A stretch of 64,000 nucleotides of DNA from QHWT01 sp963755695 (GCA_963755695.1 CAVWLB010000010.1:2604001-2668000); one strand, 5' to 3'; positions 31,004 through 40,321 are shown, counted from the first letter of the stretch. Notes: generated from the sequence alone by a model not told the origin. Translations and numbers: made by a program.

Positions 31004-31808
31004 CACTGCAGCACCAATCCGCCCGGGCGGACTCCCATCTTCATGTTTGACAGCGCCTTGCCCGGGGTCTGCACCGCCGCCTTGCGGGCGCGCTGGTTGA
31101 GTTCGTCCTGGCCCCGCTGCGCGATCTGGCCGCGCTCGATTTCCGTGCTCGACGTCTTGGCGACCGTGACCTCGATGACCTTCCGTGTTCCCGACGGTCC
31201 GTAGGCTTCGGCGTGGAGGGTCAGGGTGCCATTGGCGTCAGTCAGCGGATCGTTGTCGTTGTCGGCGGGATCGTCGGCGACCCAGACCGCCATGTACATC
31301 TGGCTGTCGATGGTGTTGTTCGGCAGCATGTCCTGCAGCTTTCCGTAGGCGAACAGCCGCCACGTCGGATTGTTCGCGCCCCAGATGGCGCTGCCATTCG
31401 TGCCGTTCTGCAGGTTGCAGGTGGCCTTCAGGAGATCGATCTGTCTGCCCCGAGCTCGGGAATGTTGACCGTCGAGCTCGAGTCGATGAAGCCGGACGGC
31501 GTTGCCGACGTCGGATAGAAGGGGTTCACGCCGGTGCAGGTCGGCCCGACCGTCGTGTTCGCCGCCAGGATGTCGTTCCAGCGCGGAATCATCAGCAGGT
31601 CCTGCATCACGCGCTCGACCGCCGCATCCGCCGCGTACAACGCTTCCTGGCTGTTGCGGTAATTCGCGGAGATCATCGTTTCCGTATTGCTGGTCAGGAC
31701 CAGCGCCATTCCAAGCGCGGTCAACAGCATCGTCGCCATGAGCGCGATGATGAGCGCGGCGCCTTCTTCGCGCTTGAGCCGATCGAGCGATGCAGGTCGG
31801 GGCGTCAT
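31003..31808 (-). CDS. pilX: PilX-like minor pilin assembly protein, one frameshift
   Basis: About 268 residues. An N-terminal helix (EEGAALIIALMATMLLTALG) follows a basic leader, as in PilX, which lacks the strict Gly-Phe prepilin site. Then SNTETMISANYRNSQEALYA and ADAAVERVMQDL, the conserved PilX region. One base is lost or gained near 31433, after NIPELGADRS; the second half continues from LQDMLPNNTIDSQMYMAVWV to SNMKMGVRPGGLVLQ. It belongs to the initiation complex with PilV, PilW, FimT and PilY1. Confidence 0.85.
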
Positions 31809-31810
31809 GG

Positions 31811-32902
31811 TCAGCGACCCAGGTTCATGTTGCGCGGCGTCACTTCGAATGACGTCACCATGTCCGGGATGTACTTCTGCCCGGTGACGCTGGTTCCCGG
31901 ATTGGCAAACAGCGTGGTATCGCGGCCGCGCAGAACCGCGTTCGGCGTCTGGATGCGCAACGTCACGCGGAGTTTCCGGACCCGGAACAGGTCGACATCG
32001 AACTGATTCGAGCCGCCACCGCAGAAGGGACCATCCGTGAACATCGAGAGTGGTAATGGAGCCAACGACCCGCCGCCAGTCGTCAGCGAGGTCAGACCGC
32101 TGGCGGTGTAGTTGCCCAAGGTGTCGTAAAGGCAGTTCGCGGTGCCCAGCGTGGGCTTGGGCGCGAGCGGCGGATTCGGATCGCCGAAGTACTCGAATCT
32201 CAGATCCACGACGTTGTCGACGATCGGCGTCGGGTCGTCAGTGCCGCCGTCGTAACGCATCAACTGTTTCGTCGTGGTATCGAGATAGAACGAGTAGGAC
32301 TTGACCTTCAGGATCATCGCGTTGGGCGGCGCGTACGCATACGAGAGATCCTGGCCGCGGTGCTGCAGGTGGTTCGCCGAGTCCTGCACGTTCGTGATGG
32401 AGAAGGTGTCGAAATGCCCCGACTCGTCGAAGATGAGCACTTCGTCCCCTTCCACGAACCCGCACGACCCGTCGTTCGGACAACCGGGCTGGTTCGGATC
32501 GAAATCGACCTTCAACTCCGCCGACGGCTGTGGCATCGCCGCGGATAACGTGGTTTGCGTATACGTATTCGGCACGTAGGTGATGGTGATGCGGCTCGGC
32601 GACGCGACGTTGTAGGCGTCCGGGTCGGTGAACCCGGTCTTTCTCGGCAGGATCGGCGCGAAATAGTTGATCAACGAGCCGGTCAGCGCGCCCTGATACG
32701 GGCCGGCGCCGGCCATCACCAGATCCTTGAACAGCGAGTCGGTTCCGACGCGCATCCGCTGCTGCATGTCCTGCACTTCAGGCTGGATCTGCGCGGTGGA
32801 CTGCGAAGGGTTGACGAGCTGAAAGATGGCGCCGGTGACCACCGTCATGATCGCCATCGACACCAGCAGTTCGACGAGCGAGTAGCCCTGTTCGCGCTTC
32901 AT
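31811..32902 (-). CDS. pilW: PilW-like minor prepilin
   Basis: A 363-residue minor pilin. The class III signal MKREQG-YSLVELLVSMAI is cleaved by prepilin peptidase after Gly6, with Tyr in place of the usual Phe and Glu at mature position 5. A hydrophobic helix (VVTGAIFQLV) continues the N-terminal stalk. The body contains MQQRMRVGTDSLFKDLVMAG, a PilW signature, and a Cys pair (GCPNDGSCGF) likely to form a disulfide. The frame is intact. The 5' end overlaps pilV by 4 bp. Confidence 0.88.
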   Translation of the reverse strand: MKREQGYSLVELLVSMAIMTVVTGAIFQLVNPSQSTAQIQPEVQDMQQRMRVGTDSLFKDLVMAGAGPYQGALTGSLINYFAPILPRKTGFTDPDAYNVASPSRITITYVPNTYTQTTLSAAMPQPSAELKVDFDPNQPGCPNDGSCGFVEGDEVLIFDESGHFDTFSITNVQDSANHLQHRGQDLSYAYAPPNAMILKVKSYSFYLDTTTKQLMRYDGGTDDPTPIVDNVVDLRFEYFGDPNPPLAPKPTLGTANCLYDTLGNYTASGLTSLTTGGGSLAPLPLSMFTDGPFCGGGSNQFDVDLFRVRKLRVTLRIQTPNAVLRGRDTTLFANPGTSVTGQKYIPDMVTSFEVTPRNMNLGR

Positions 32903-33495
32903 GGCGCTTTCCTCGTGCGGACGCTGACGAGCATCGAGTCCTCGACCATTCGGGTACGCCCGTCAGCGGTACTGACGCGGCGCCTTTCCTTCGCCGTCGG
33001 CGTGACGAGGACGGTGAGCACCAGCGAGTTGTTCGGATTGGTCGGCAGTGGCTGGATCGCCCAGCGACGCGTATACACCGCGCCCGCCGGTGCGGTGGTG
33101 CCTCCTGCCGCCGACACGCAGTTGCCACGCCCATCGAGAAAGTCGACGAATCCCAGGGTGTTGGCCTCGAGCGACGCGTTGACCGTCGGAACCGTCGGTG
33201 ACGGATCGAGGCCGTGGCCGGTCGCGTCGGGAGTGCAGAGGGTCAGATTCGTCGTAGTGTCGGTGACCGGCAACCCCAGGCCGCCCGCGTCGTACGAGAA
33301 GGTCAACCCGCGCAGCTGCTCCATCTTCTGGGTCGCCATCGTCGTGGTCGACACCTGGTGCTTCGCGGCGAGATTCTTCTCGGTCGACAGCGCAAACATC
33401 TGCGCGACGCCGAGCGCCACGGTGGCAAGGATGCCAGTCGCGACGGCTACTTCCGCGATGCTGAAGCCGCGTTCACTGGAGCAGGACTTTGCCAA
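32899..33495 (-). CDS. pilV: PilV-like minor prepilin
   Basis: A 198-residue prepilin with leader MAKSCSSERG and mature start FSIAEVAVATGILATVALG, including Glu5. The body has LAAKHQVSTTTMATQKMEQL, as in PilV/PulJ-type pilins, and two later cysteines that could pair. Overlaps fimT by 23 bp and pilW by 4 bp. The frame is intact. Confidence 0.87.
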   Translation of the reverse strand: MAKSCSSERGFSIAEVAVATGILATVALGVAQMFALSTEKNLAAKHQVSTTTMATQKMEQLRGLTFSYDAGGLGLPVTDTTTNLTLCTPDATGHGLDPSPTVPTVNASLEANTLGFVDFLDGRGNCVSAAGGTTAPAGAVYTRRWAIQPLPTNPNNSLVLTVLVTPTAKERRRVSTADGRTRMVEDSMLVSVRTRKAP

Positions 33496-34024
33496 GGCTG
33501 TTCACCGTAATCGTTTTGGTTTTGCCGCTGCGCGTAACCGTGATCGAGATCGGTGAGGCGAGCGCCGTCGCCGTTCCGGTCGAGACGTCCCACGCGGTAC
33601 CGTCCGGACGAAATTCAAGGGCGACAGTCGTGACCGTCGCGCTGTTCAACATCGCGCGCAGCGGTCCGTCGAAGTTCGGCGTCGTGGCCAGATCGTTGTC
33701 GGGCGCGGGCCACCGATACGTCGAAGCGTCGCAGCGGGTCGTCGGCGTGTCGGCACCAGTGCCGAGCCACTCGACGATCCGGTAGTAGCCAGTCGAAGGA
33801 CAGTTGGTGCGGAATCGAAGCGTGGTGTTGTTCGAGACGGACTTCATTCGCGCGGTTTGCAACTCGCGCTCCACCTGCTGCACGGCGTTGGAAAGCTTGG
33901 TGGATTCACTCACCGAGGTGAGGATGGGCACCGCGACAGCGGTCAGCGTTGCAGCCACTGCCAGGGTGAGCACCAGCTCGATGAGTGAAAAACCGCGCGC
34001 GTCCTGGTTCACGATCCGGCGCAT
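33473..34024 (-). CDS. fimT: FimT/GspH-like minor prepilin
   Basis: A minor pseudopilin of about 183 residues. Leader MRRIVNQDARG, cleavage before FSLIELVLTLAVAATLTAVA with Glu5, then QQVERELQTARMKSVSNNTT, the FimT/GspH signature. The C-terminal half is a small beta domain (ITVTRSGKTKTITVNSLGKV). ATG 34024 is preferred to GTG 34030 because a sigma-54 promoter predicts transcription starting at about 34026. First gene of the minor-pilin operon. Confidence 0.85.
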   Translation of the reverse strand: MRRIVNQDARGFSLIELVLTLAVAATLTAVAVPILTSVSESTKLSNAVQQVERELQTARMKSVSNNTTLRFRTNCPSTGYYRIVEWLGTGADTPTTRCDASTYRWPAPDNDLATTPNFDGPLRAMLNSATVTTVALEFRPDGTAWDVSTGTATALASPISITVTRSGKTKTITVNSLGKVLLQ

Positions 34025-34036
34025 GCCCACAAACTG

Positions 34037-34052
34037 AGCAATGGCGCTGCCA
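34037..34052 (-). promoter_or_regulatory. Sigma-54 (-24/-12) promoter of the minor-pilin operon
   Basis: Minus strand TGGCAGCGCCATTGCT fits the consensus TGGCACG-N4-TTGCW with exact spacing (GG to GC 12 bp apart). It predicts a start site near 34026, right at the fimT start codon. It matches the pilA1 promoter at 13 of 16 positions. Two NtrC-family activators are encoded nearby. Confidence 0.65.
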
Positions 34053-34079
34053 GCGCTTGAGCCAGGATCGGCCGCGCGA

Positions 34080-34096
34080 AGCTAAGATACTTAGCT
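34080..34096. promoter_or_regulatory. Palindrome upstream of the minor-pilin sigma-54 promoter
   Basis: AGCTAAGATACTTAGCT is a perfect 7-bp inverted repeat with a 3-bp centre, about 62 bp upstream of the predicted start. It could bind an activator or another dimeric regulator. It does not match the palindrome near pilA1 and pilB. Confidence 0.35.
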
Positions 34097-34163
34097 ACAG
34101 AGGCTTACGCTCAGGACTGGAAACCCGATCACAGGTCCGTATGTGGGTCTGATGCGCGGTTTT

Positions 34164-34178
34164 GTTACGGTTCGTAAC
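34164..34178. promoter_or_regulatory. Second palindrome, just after the sensor-kinase stop codon
   Basis: GTTACGGTTCGTAAC is a perfect 6-bp inverted repeat with a 3-bp centre. It lies 3 bp after the stop of the kinase gene and about 145 bp upstream of the predicted fimT start, a typical enhancer distance for sigma-54 activators. A weak hairpin after the kinase gene is the alternative. Confidence 0.3.
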
Positions 34179-34180
34179 AT

Positions 34181-35452
34181 TTATGGAAGCGTGGCGCCGA
34201 CCACCGGCAGCGTGACGACGAAACGGGTCCCGCCGCCCTCTTCGGGCTGCGCGGTCACCCGGCCGTTGTGGGTCACGATGATCTTCTGAACGAGCGCGAG
34301 CCCGAGGCCGGTACCGCGCGCTCTGGTCGTCACGAACGGCTGGAACATCTTCGGCGCGATGTCCTCGCTGATGCCAGGACCGTTGTCGATCACCGAGATG
34401 CGAAGGATCTCCTGCGCTTCGTCACGCACGCCTTCGATCGTGATCTCCGGTGTGATCCCCGCGTCGGTGCACGCTTCGAGCGCATTCCGGCACAAATTGC
34501 TGAACGCCTGACGCAAGAGCACTTCATCGCCGTCGACCGGAACGAACACTCCCCGGAGGTGCACTTCGCCGCCCCGCGCGCGCGCCTCCCCGCGGATTTC
34601 CTCCGCTGCACGATCGAGGATGGCGCCCATGTCGACCGGTGCTAACGCCAGTTCGGTGGGGCGCGCGAAGTTCAGGAAGTTCGTGACCACCTGGCCGAGC
34701 TCCTCGGTCTCGTCGCGAATGCCCTGCACGTAAGGGCGGAAATCGGCAGGCAGCCGGTCGAGATCCAGCAGCCGCGCGTAGCCGTGAATCGTGGCCAGGC
34801 CGTTGCGGAATTCGTGGGCGATCCCCGCGGTCAGTTCGCCGAGCCGCGCGAGACTGTCCTTCAGCCGCAGCTGATCTTCCAGCTCGACGATCTCACTGAG
34901 ATCGCTGAACAGACAGATCGCGCCGTGCGCTCGTCCGGTCTCGTCGCGAATCGGCGAGGCGGTCACGCCCAGATGCGCGGCGCCCGCACCGCCCGGAAGC
35001 GCGATCGTCCGTCGCACGATTGGCCGGGCGGTGACGAGACATTCCTCGACGATGTCGACGAGCGGCGCGGCGCTGGCGAACATCTCGCCGAAATCACCGG
35101 ACCAGTCCGCTTCCGGCAACGCGAGCATCTTGCGTCCGGCAGGGTTCAGCGAGCGGACATGGCGTTCCTCGCTGACCACGAGCAGGCCGGATGTCATGCT
35201 GGCGATGATCTCGCTGCTCAGCCGCTCGGAGGCTTCAGCGCGCGCCTTCATCGCGCGCTCCTGATCGCGCAGCCGCTGCACGGCGTCTTCCATCGCCGCA
35301 GCCATGAAGGCGGTCTCCGCTCCCTCGACTTTGTCTGCCTTCGCCGCCGCGCGGGCGGCGGCAAACAGCCGCAGCACCGCGAACGCCAGCACCGCTGCCA
35401 GCATGCCGACGATGGCGGTGAGACCGAGGAACAGGTAGCCGCTACGAGTCAT
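34181..35452 (-). CDS. Sensor histidine kinase with PAS domain (NtrB/PilS-like)
   Basis: A 423-residue membrane kinase. One N-terminal helix (YLFLGLTAIVGMLAAVLAFA), a coiled-coil linker, a PAS domain (about 80-195, LLVVSEERHVRSLNPAGRKM), then HisKA with the phospho-acceptor in ELTAGIAHEFRNGLATI. The HATPase domain shows NLCRNALEAC (N box), VIDNGPGI (G1) and RGTGLGLALVQK (G2). Only one transmembrane segment, so the PAS domain is cytoplasmic. ATG 35452 was chosen; a GTG at 35467 in the same frame lies within the adjacent repeat. It stands between pilD and the minor-pilin operon and likely pairs with an NtrC-type regulator. Confidence 0.88.
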   Translation of the reverse strand: MTRSGYLFLGLTAIVGMLAAVLAFAVLRLFAAARAAAKADKVEGAETAFMAAAMEDAVQRLRDQERAMKARAEASERLSSEIIASMTSGLLVVSEERHVRSLNPAGRKMLALPEADWSGDFGEMFASAAPLVDIVEECLVTARPIVRRTIALPGGAGAAHLGVTASPIRDETGRAHGAICLFSDLSEIVELEDQLRLKDSLARLGELTAGIAHEFRNGLATIHGYARLLDLDRLPADFRPYVQGIRDETEELGQVVTNFLNFARPTELALAPVDMGAILDRAAEEIRGEARARGGEVHLRGVFVPVDGDEVLLRQAFSNLCRNALEACTDAGITPEITIEGVRDEAQEILRISVIDNGPGISEDIAPKMFQPFVTTRARGTGLGLALVQKIIVTHNGRVTAQPEEGGGTRFVVTLPVVGATLP

Positions 35453-35457
35453 GGGTT

Positions 35458-35577
35458 CGCCGGTCACGGTTGGCGGTTAGCCGTTGGTAGTCTCCGTTTG
35501 CAGTTCGCGGTTCGCGGTATGCGGTTCGCAGTTCGCGGTTCACCGCGGACCGCAAACGGCCAACTGCCGACCCAGTG
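35458..35577. repeat. Heptamer inverted repeat in perfect 7-bp register, word GTTCGCG / GCNAACN
   Basis: From about 35465 the sequence divides cleanly into sixteen successive 7-mers. Left-arm variants: GTTCGCG, GTATGCG, GTTCGCA, GTTTGCA, GGTTGGC-like. Right-arm variants: GCGGACC, GCAAACG, GCCAACT, GCCGACC. The segment CCGTTTGCAGTTCGCGG pairs with CCGCGGACCGCAAACGG through G-U at two positions. It fills the gap between pilD and the kinase gene. Confidence 0.9.
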
Positions 35578-36354
35578 CTACAGATACAAATGCACATACC
35601 AGTCAATCAGCCGCTCTCCCGCGACGCTGGCAATGAACGCCGCCACCGCGAGCATCGTCCCATACGGCAGCGCCGTGGCCATTCCGCCGCGGCGCGTGAC
35701 GATCACGAACAGGCCAATCAGGCCGCCCATGAGCGACGAGAGGATGAAGGTCAGAATCGTGAGCTTCAGCCCGAGAAAGGCACCGATCATCGCCAGCATC
35801 TTGACGTCGCCGAAGCCCATGGCCTCGACGCCGCGAAGCCGCAGCCACACTTCGATGATCAGCCACAGCAATCCTCCGCCGGCGGCGATTCCGGCGATCG
35901 ACTGAACGGGGCCAGGCGGCAGGAACAGGCTGGCCAGAACACCGAAGACGATGCCCGGCACGGTGATCGCGTTGGGCAGCAGCTGATGCTCGAAGTCGAT
36001 GGCGAAGAGCACGATCATTGCGGAGGCGAACAGCGCGCGGACGAAGAACAGCGGGGTGATCCCGAACGCGAGGTAATCGAGCGCGAAGGCCGCGCCGGTG
36101 GCGAGCTCGACGATCGGATAGCGGATCGAAATGCGGGTGCCACAGGTCCGGCAGCGGCCGCGAAGCGCCGCGTAACTGAGCACCGGAACGTTCTCGAACC
36201 ACTGGAGCGGACGCTCGCACGAAGCGCAGCGTGAGGCCGGCCAGACGATCGATTGCTTCAGCGGAATGCGGTAGATGCAGACGTTCAAAAAGCTGCCGAC
36301 GATGAGGCCGATGGCGATGACGAGCGCGAACACCAGGCCGACCGGCGCGATCAT
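35578..36354 (-). CDS. pilD: Prepilin peptidase/N-methyltransferase
   Basis: A 258-residue polytopic aspartic protease that cleaves prepilin leaders and methylates the new N-terminus. GLIVGSFLNVCIYRIPL is the usual start; the zinc-type cysteines are in CASCERPLQWFENVPVLSY and CRTCGTRISIRYP. Catalytic Asp residues lie in FAIDFEHQLLPN and GFGDVKML. The length and motifs are standard. ATG 36354 shares a base with the stop of the upstream TPR-like gene. It serves all the prepilins of this locus. Confidence 0.95.
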   Translation of the reverse strand: MIAPVGLVFALVIAIGLIVGSFLNVCIYRIPLKQSIVWPASRCASCERPLQWFENVPVLSYAALRGRCRTCGTRISIRYPIVELATGAAFALDYLAFGITPLFFVRALFASAMIVLFAIDFEHQLLPNAITVPGIVFGVLASLFLPPGPVQSIAGIAAGGGLLWLIIEVWLRLRGVEAMGFGDVKMLAMIGAFLGLKLTILTFILSSLMGGLIGLFVIVTRRGGMATALPYGTMLAVAAFIASVAGERLIDWYVHLYL

Positions 36355-37246
36355 CAGGATGGGTTTTCCGGGTTCTGCCCCGGCAGCGGAAAGAGCCCGG
36401 ACTCACGCGCGATTGTCACCTTGCCGGCGGCGGTGATCACAAAGGGCACGCCCGACGAATCTACCGGCACGGCCGACAGGACACCGGCGGCCACGAGCTT
36501 CTGCCACGTGACCGGTTCGCCGGGGTGGCGCTGCTGATAGGCGGACACGTGCGCCTGCAGCGTGTCGATCATGTCCATCGTATCGAGCTGACGCAGCCGC
36601 CGCTCCGACGCCTCACGCAACCACGGCTCCTCGGATTCCACCAGTTGCCGGAAGATTGCGCGCGACGCGCTGCGATGTCCGCCTTCGGCGAGCGTAACCG
36701 CCGCGAGCGGACGCAGCCAGCTGGGAGCCTGCGGCATTTCGGCGGCGCGCTCGAACCAGTGCGCCGCGCGCTTGTAGTCGTCCAGGTGCCAGTAATAGAC
36801 GAACCCGAGGTCCTGCATGTATTGCCACTTCTGCGGTTGCGCCGCAATCCCCTTTCGCAGGAGAACAATCGCCAGATCGGGACGCCCCGGGCCGCCAGGA
36901 TAGGGCTCGCCGAGATAGATCGCGCCGAATCGATAGGCGATATTGAATTTCGGATCGAGGGTCGTCGTCAGATCGAGCAGGGGGTACAGCAACGAGTAGT
37001 TGCGCACGTGGCTGGGTGCCGAGGTTCGCTCCCCCCGAAGTGCTGCAGCGCACGAATCCAGTAGACATCGGCAAGCAGCCCTTCGTAGCCGAGCGCCAGA
37101 CGCTTCATGGTTGCGCCCGACCGGACGTAGAGAAGCCCGGGACGATCGACAGACGGCGGCGGGTATCGGGTCTCCTGCGCCGCGTGGAGGCCGACCGCGG
37201 CCGACAGGCAAAGGGCGGCGGCAGCGCCCGCGGCGACGCGAGTCAC
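36354..37246 (-). CDS. Exported tetratricopeptide-like protein, one frameshift
   Basis: About 297 residues. Signal peptide: VAAGAAAALCLSAAVGLHAA (GTG start 37246, overlapping the permease stop as GTGA). The body has helical repeats: YEGLLADVYWIRALQHFGG, DPKFNIAYRFGAIYLGEP, KWQYMQDLGFVYYWHLDDYK and ASRAIFRQLVESEEPWLREA. The frame changes near 37035. The last about 70 residues are not helical-repeat and include VPFVITAAGKVTIARESG. It is coupled to the ABC transporter genes upstream. Function unknown. Confidence 0.7.
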
Positions 37247-38049
37247 TTGAAGTCCCTTCGCGAGAAGATCAGACAGGCGCCGAACAGCAGCGCCGCAATG
37301 TAGACCGCGGCATAGGCCGTGGTCCACAGCATGTAGCCGTCGCCGACGGGAGCGCCGTGGACGACGGCAAGCTTCACGTCGAACTTCGCGAAGTCGGGCA
37401 GTAGGTAGTAGCAGGCCTTGCCGATGATGCCGGCAGCCGGCGCGCCGACAATCTGATCGAGCCGCTTCAGATCCTCGTTGAACTGCCCCACCACATAGAT
37501 GCAGAGCGTGAACACCGCCGAGAGTATCGGGCTCGAATAAGTCGAGAAGAGCACTGCGACTGCGGTGACGACGGCAAGGTCCACATAGATGAGCGCAATC
37601 GCCTTGAGCAGCGCGGGATCGAGCGCTGGCGCGTCCCACACCGCCTGGATGTTCGCGGGCACGCCGCGCGCGAGCCAGAACAGCACCGCGTACAGGGCCA
37701 GCGTCATCACGACCACGTTCACCATCAGCGTGAGGAGCAGCCCGGCGTACTTGCCGACGATGAACTCGGAGCGGCGGATCGGCTTGGCCAACAGCGGGTA
37801 GACGCTGCGCCGATCGACTTCCTTCGACACCAGATTGATGCCGACGAAGATCGAGATGAACAAGCCGAAGACGGAGGTCGCCGACAGGCCGAGATCCTTG
37901 ATGATCTTGACGTCCTGCCCAGCCGTCAATTGGCCGATGAGAATCGAGGCGCCGACCAGCAGCACGGCGAACAGGACGAGGTTGTAGAAGACGCGGTCGC
38001 GTACCGACTCGCGGAACACCGCGATCGCGACCGACCGCGCGGCATTCAC
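37243..38049 (-). CDS. ABC-2 type transporter permease
   Basis: A 268-residue membrane protein with six hydrophobic helices; VFYNLVLFAVLLVGASILIG opens it and GLFISIFVGINLVSKEVDRR leads to TVYPLLAKP-like RSVYPLLAKPIRRSEFI, the ABC-2 family motif. It ends LFGACLIFSRRDFK. GTG 38049 overlaps the ATPase stop by 4 bp. Together with the ATPase it forms a two-gene exporter of unknown substrate; GldA/NosY-like systems look similar. Confidence 0.85.
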   Translation of the reverse strand: MNAARSVAIAVFRESVRDRVFYNLVLFAVLLVGASILIGQLTAGQDVKIIKDLGLSATSVFGLFISIFVGINLVSKEVDRRSVYPLLAKPIRRSEFIVGKYAGLLLTLMVNVVVMTLALYAVLFWLARGVPANIQAVWDAPALDPALLKAIALIYVDLAVVTAVAVLFSTYSSPILSAVFTLCIYVVGQFNEDLKRLDQIVGAPAAGIIGKACYYLLPDFAKFDVKLAVVHGAPVGDGYMLWTTAYAAVYIAALLFGACLIFSRRDFK

Positions 38050-39009
38050 GCGGCACCTCCGGGCCGCGCCCCTTCCCCCATTTCGGAGACGCGACGGACG
38101 AACAGATCCTCCAGGGTCTCGCGCATGGGATTGAGCGAGACGAGGCTGGCTCCGGTCGCGGCGAGCTCCGCGAGCAGCCGTTCGGGATGGCCGTCGGCGG
38201 CGATGTCGATCGCGAATCGATCGCCGGTAATTGCCGTCACCGATCGCACGGCTGGACGGAGACGATCGAGTACCTCCGGCGACACGCCGGTCATCACCAG
38301 CTCCCATCCGTGCACGACGAACTCATGCAGATCGGACAGGCGTCCGGTGGCCGCCAGCCGTCCCTTGGCGAGAATGGCGACGCGGCTGCACAGCGCCTCG
38401 GCATCCGAGAGGATGTGCGAACTGAAGAAAATCGTCTTGCCCTGATCGCGCAACTCGAGAATCAGCGCGCGCACGTCGCGACGGCCGAGCGGATCGAGGC
38501 CGGACATCGGTTCGTCGAGGACAGATCACGTCGGGCTCGTTCAAAAGCGCCTGGGCGAGCCCGACGCGCTGGAGCATGCCTTTCGAGAATTTCCGCAGCT
38601 GCAGGCGACGCTCGCCGCCAATGCCCAGGCGATCGAGCATCGCGCGGACGCGCTGCCGCCGCCCGGCTGGCGCCATGCCGAACAGCCGCGCGTAGTAATC
38701 GAGCAGTTCCTCGGCGGTCAGGTGATCGTAGAAGTACGGGTTCTCGGGCAGGTATCCGATGCGGCGACGGACGCTGACGTCGCCCACCGGCCGCCCGAGG
38801 ATTTCAGCGTCTCCGCTGGTCGGAAACACCAGCTGCATCAGCAGCTTCAGCGTCGTCGTCTTGCCGGCGCCGTTCGGGCCGAGGAACCCGAAGACATCGC
38901 CCGGCGCGACCTCGATCGACAAGCGGTCGAGCGCGCGGTACGGCCGCGGACGCCAGAATCCGACATGGAAATCTTTCGTCAGCTCACGAGTGCGAATCGC
39001 GGGAGTCAC
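38046..39009 (-). CDS. ABC transporter ATPase, one frameshift
   Basis: Nucleotide-binding subunit of the ABC-2 exporter. Walker A GFLGPNGAGKTTTLKLLMQL, Q-loop YLPENPYFYDHLTAEELLDY, signature KFSKGMLQRVGLAQALLNEP, Walker B/D-loop (after a frame change near 38522) DEPMSGLDPLGRRDVR, and H-loop FSSHILSDAEAL. A C-terminal domain of about 90 residues ends MGEGARPGGAA. The start is GTG 39009; a TTG at 39033 in the same frame lies inside the heptamer repeat and is less likely. Confidence 0.88.
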
Positions 39010-39016
39010 GCAGGCT

Positions 39017-39114
39017 TTTGGCTCAGGACTCAAGGCTCAAGCTGGCTCACGGCTCAGGACTCACGCGTGCTCATGCCTTGCGACGGAGATTCGTAAACCG
39101 CCATGAGCCATGAG
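39017..39114. repeat. Heptamer inverted repeat, word GCTCANG / CCATGAG
   Basis: Left-arm variants on the plus strand: GCTCAGG, ACTCAAG, GCTCAAG, GCTCACG. Right-arm variants: CCATGAG, CCATAAG. Arms are complementary across a centre of about 30 bp. It lies between the vkor-dsbA gene and the ABC ATPase gene, and has the same word family as the repeats at 20302, 47095 and 51753. Confidence 0.85.
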
Positions 39115-40321
39115 TCAGAAGCCATAAGCCGGAGGCCTACTTGGTGCATTGCCGTGCTGCAGTTCCAGCTCGATTGCAGCCTCGAAGTACTGTGCTGGCA
39201 AGCCCCCCTTGAGCATGCGGCCGTTGACGAAGAAGGTCGGCGTAGAGGTGACGCCGAGCACTGCGCCGGTAGATGCGTCGGTCTTCACTTCCTGGATGGC
39301 CTTCTCGTACTGCGCATCGAAATCGGTGATCCCTCCGACGGCCTTGGCCGCCTCGCGGACGGTCGCCGGACTGAGCTCTCCTGGTGCAAAGAACCAGTCG
39401 GTCAGCTTGTCGAACGTCCCCTTGGATTTCGCCATGACCGCCGCGGCTGCCGCCTCGCACGCCGCGGTGTGGACCATCACCTTGACCGAGGCGTTGCACG
39501 CCGGGTTCAGCGGGAAGTGCCGCATGATGATACTTGACGTCCTGCGCCTCGTACTTGGCGAGAATCGGCTCGTACGCGTCGTAGGTCTGCTGGCACGGCG
39601 GGCACTGGTAGTCGTTGAACTTCACAACGACCACCTTCGCGCCTTCGACGGTGTAGGGGACGTCCTTGCGCGTCTGCATCTCCCACCACTTCTCGAACTC
39701 GCTGCGCTGCTCGGCGGAGATGGGCGGCGCTTGTTCGGGCTTGATCGGAGGGGCCCCTTCCCGCGGGAACAGCGCAACCGCCGACGCGGCGCCGGCCAGG
39801 AACAGGAGCGCGATGATGAGCGCCACCGGGGTAGTCAGCAGCACGCGGAGGTCTCGGACGCGCGCTTCGGAAGACTCGACATGGGCAAGGAACTGGCTCC
39901 TCCGGAAATCACGAAAATCCCGATGACCGCGATATAGGTCGCCACGCACAGCGGGCAGACTTCCTTCAGCACGAAGAACGATGCGTACGCGAGGTAGAGC
40001 ACTACTGCGAGCGCCAGCGTCGAGATGGCGAAAATGTAGGCGGACGCGCTGTCGTCGATGCGGCTCTTGCCGCTGCTCCCCCACACGAGCATGAGGACGA
40101 GCAGGAAGAACAGCCAGGCCGCCGATGGCCACGGGCACGCCGGCGATCGAGCCGTAACGGCTCAGATATGCCTGGCCGCAGCTGACTGTCGCGTTGATGT
40201 CGCAGAAGCTCGTATAGCCCGGATTCTTCAGCAGGTTGTAATGGACGTACGTCGACGTGCCGGACGCCACGAGTCCAAGCAGCCCGAAGCCGATCAGGAG
40301 CCTACGCGCGAGCGCTGACAT
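39115..40321 (-). CDS. VKOR-DsbA fusion (disulfide-forming membrane enzyme), frameshifted
   Basis: Bifunctional oxidase for disulfide formation in the periplasm. N-terminal VKOR domain: NPGYTSFCDINATVSCGQAY with the loop cysteines, and the active site VCPLCVATYIAV. A linker helix (TPVALIIALLFLAGAASAVA) leads to a DsbA/thioredoxin-like domain with KFNDYQCPPCQQTYDAYEP (CPPC) and the cis-Pro region GVTSTPTFFVNGRML. Frame changes near 40120, 39845 and 39525. About 400 residues. It follows the third prepilin by about 15 bp; the pilins of this locus carry cysteine pairs that would need it. Confidence 0.9.
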
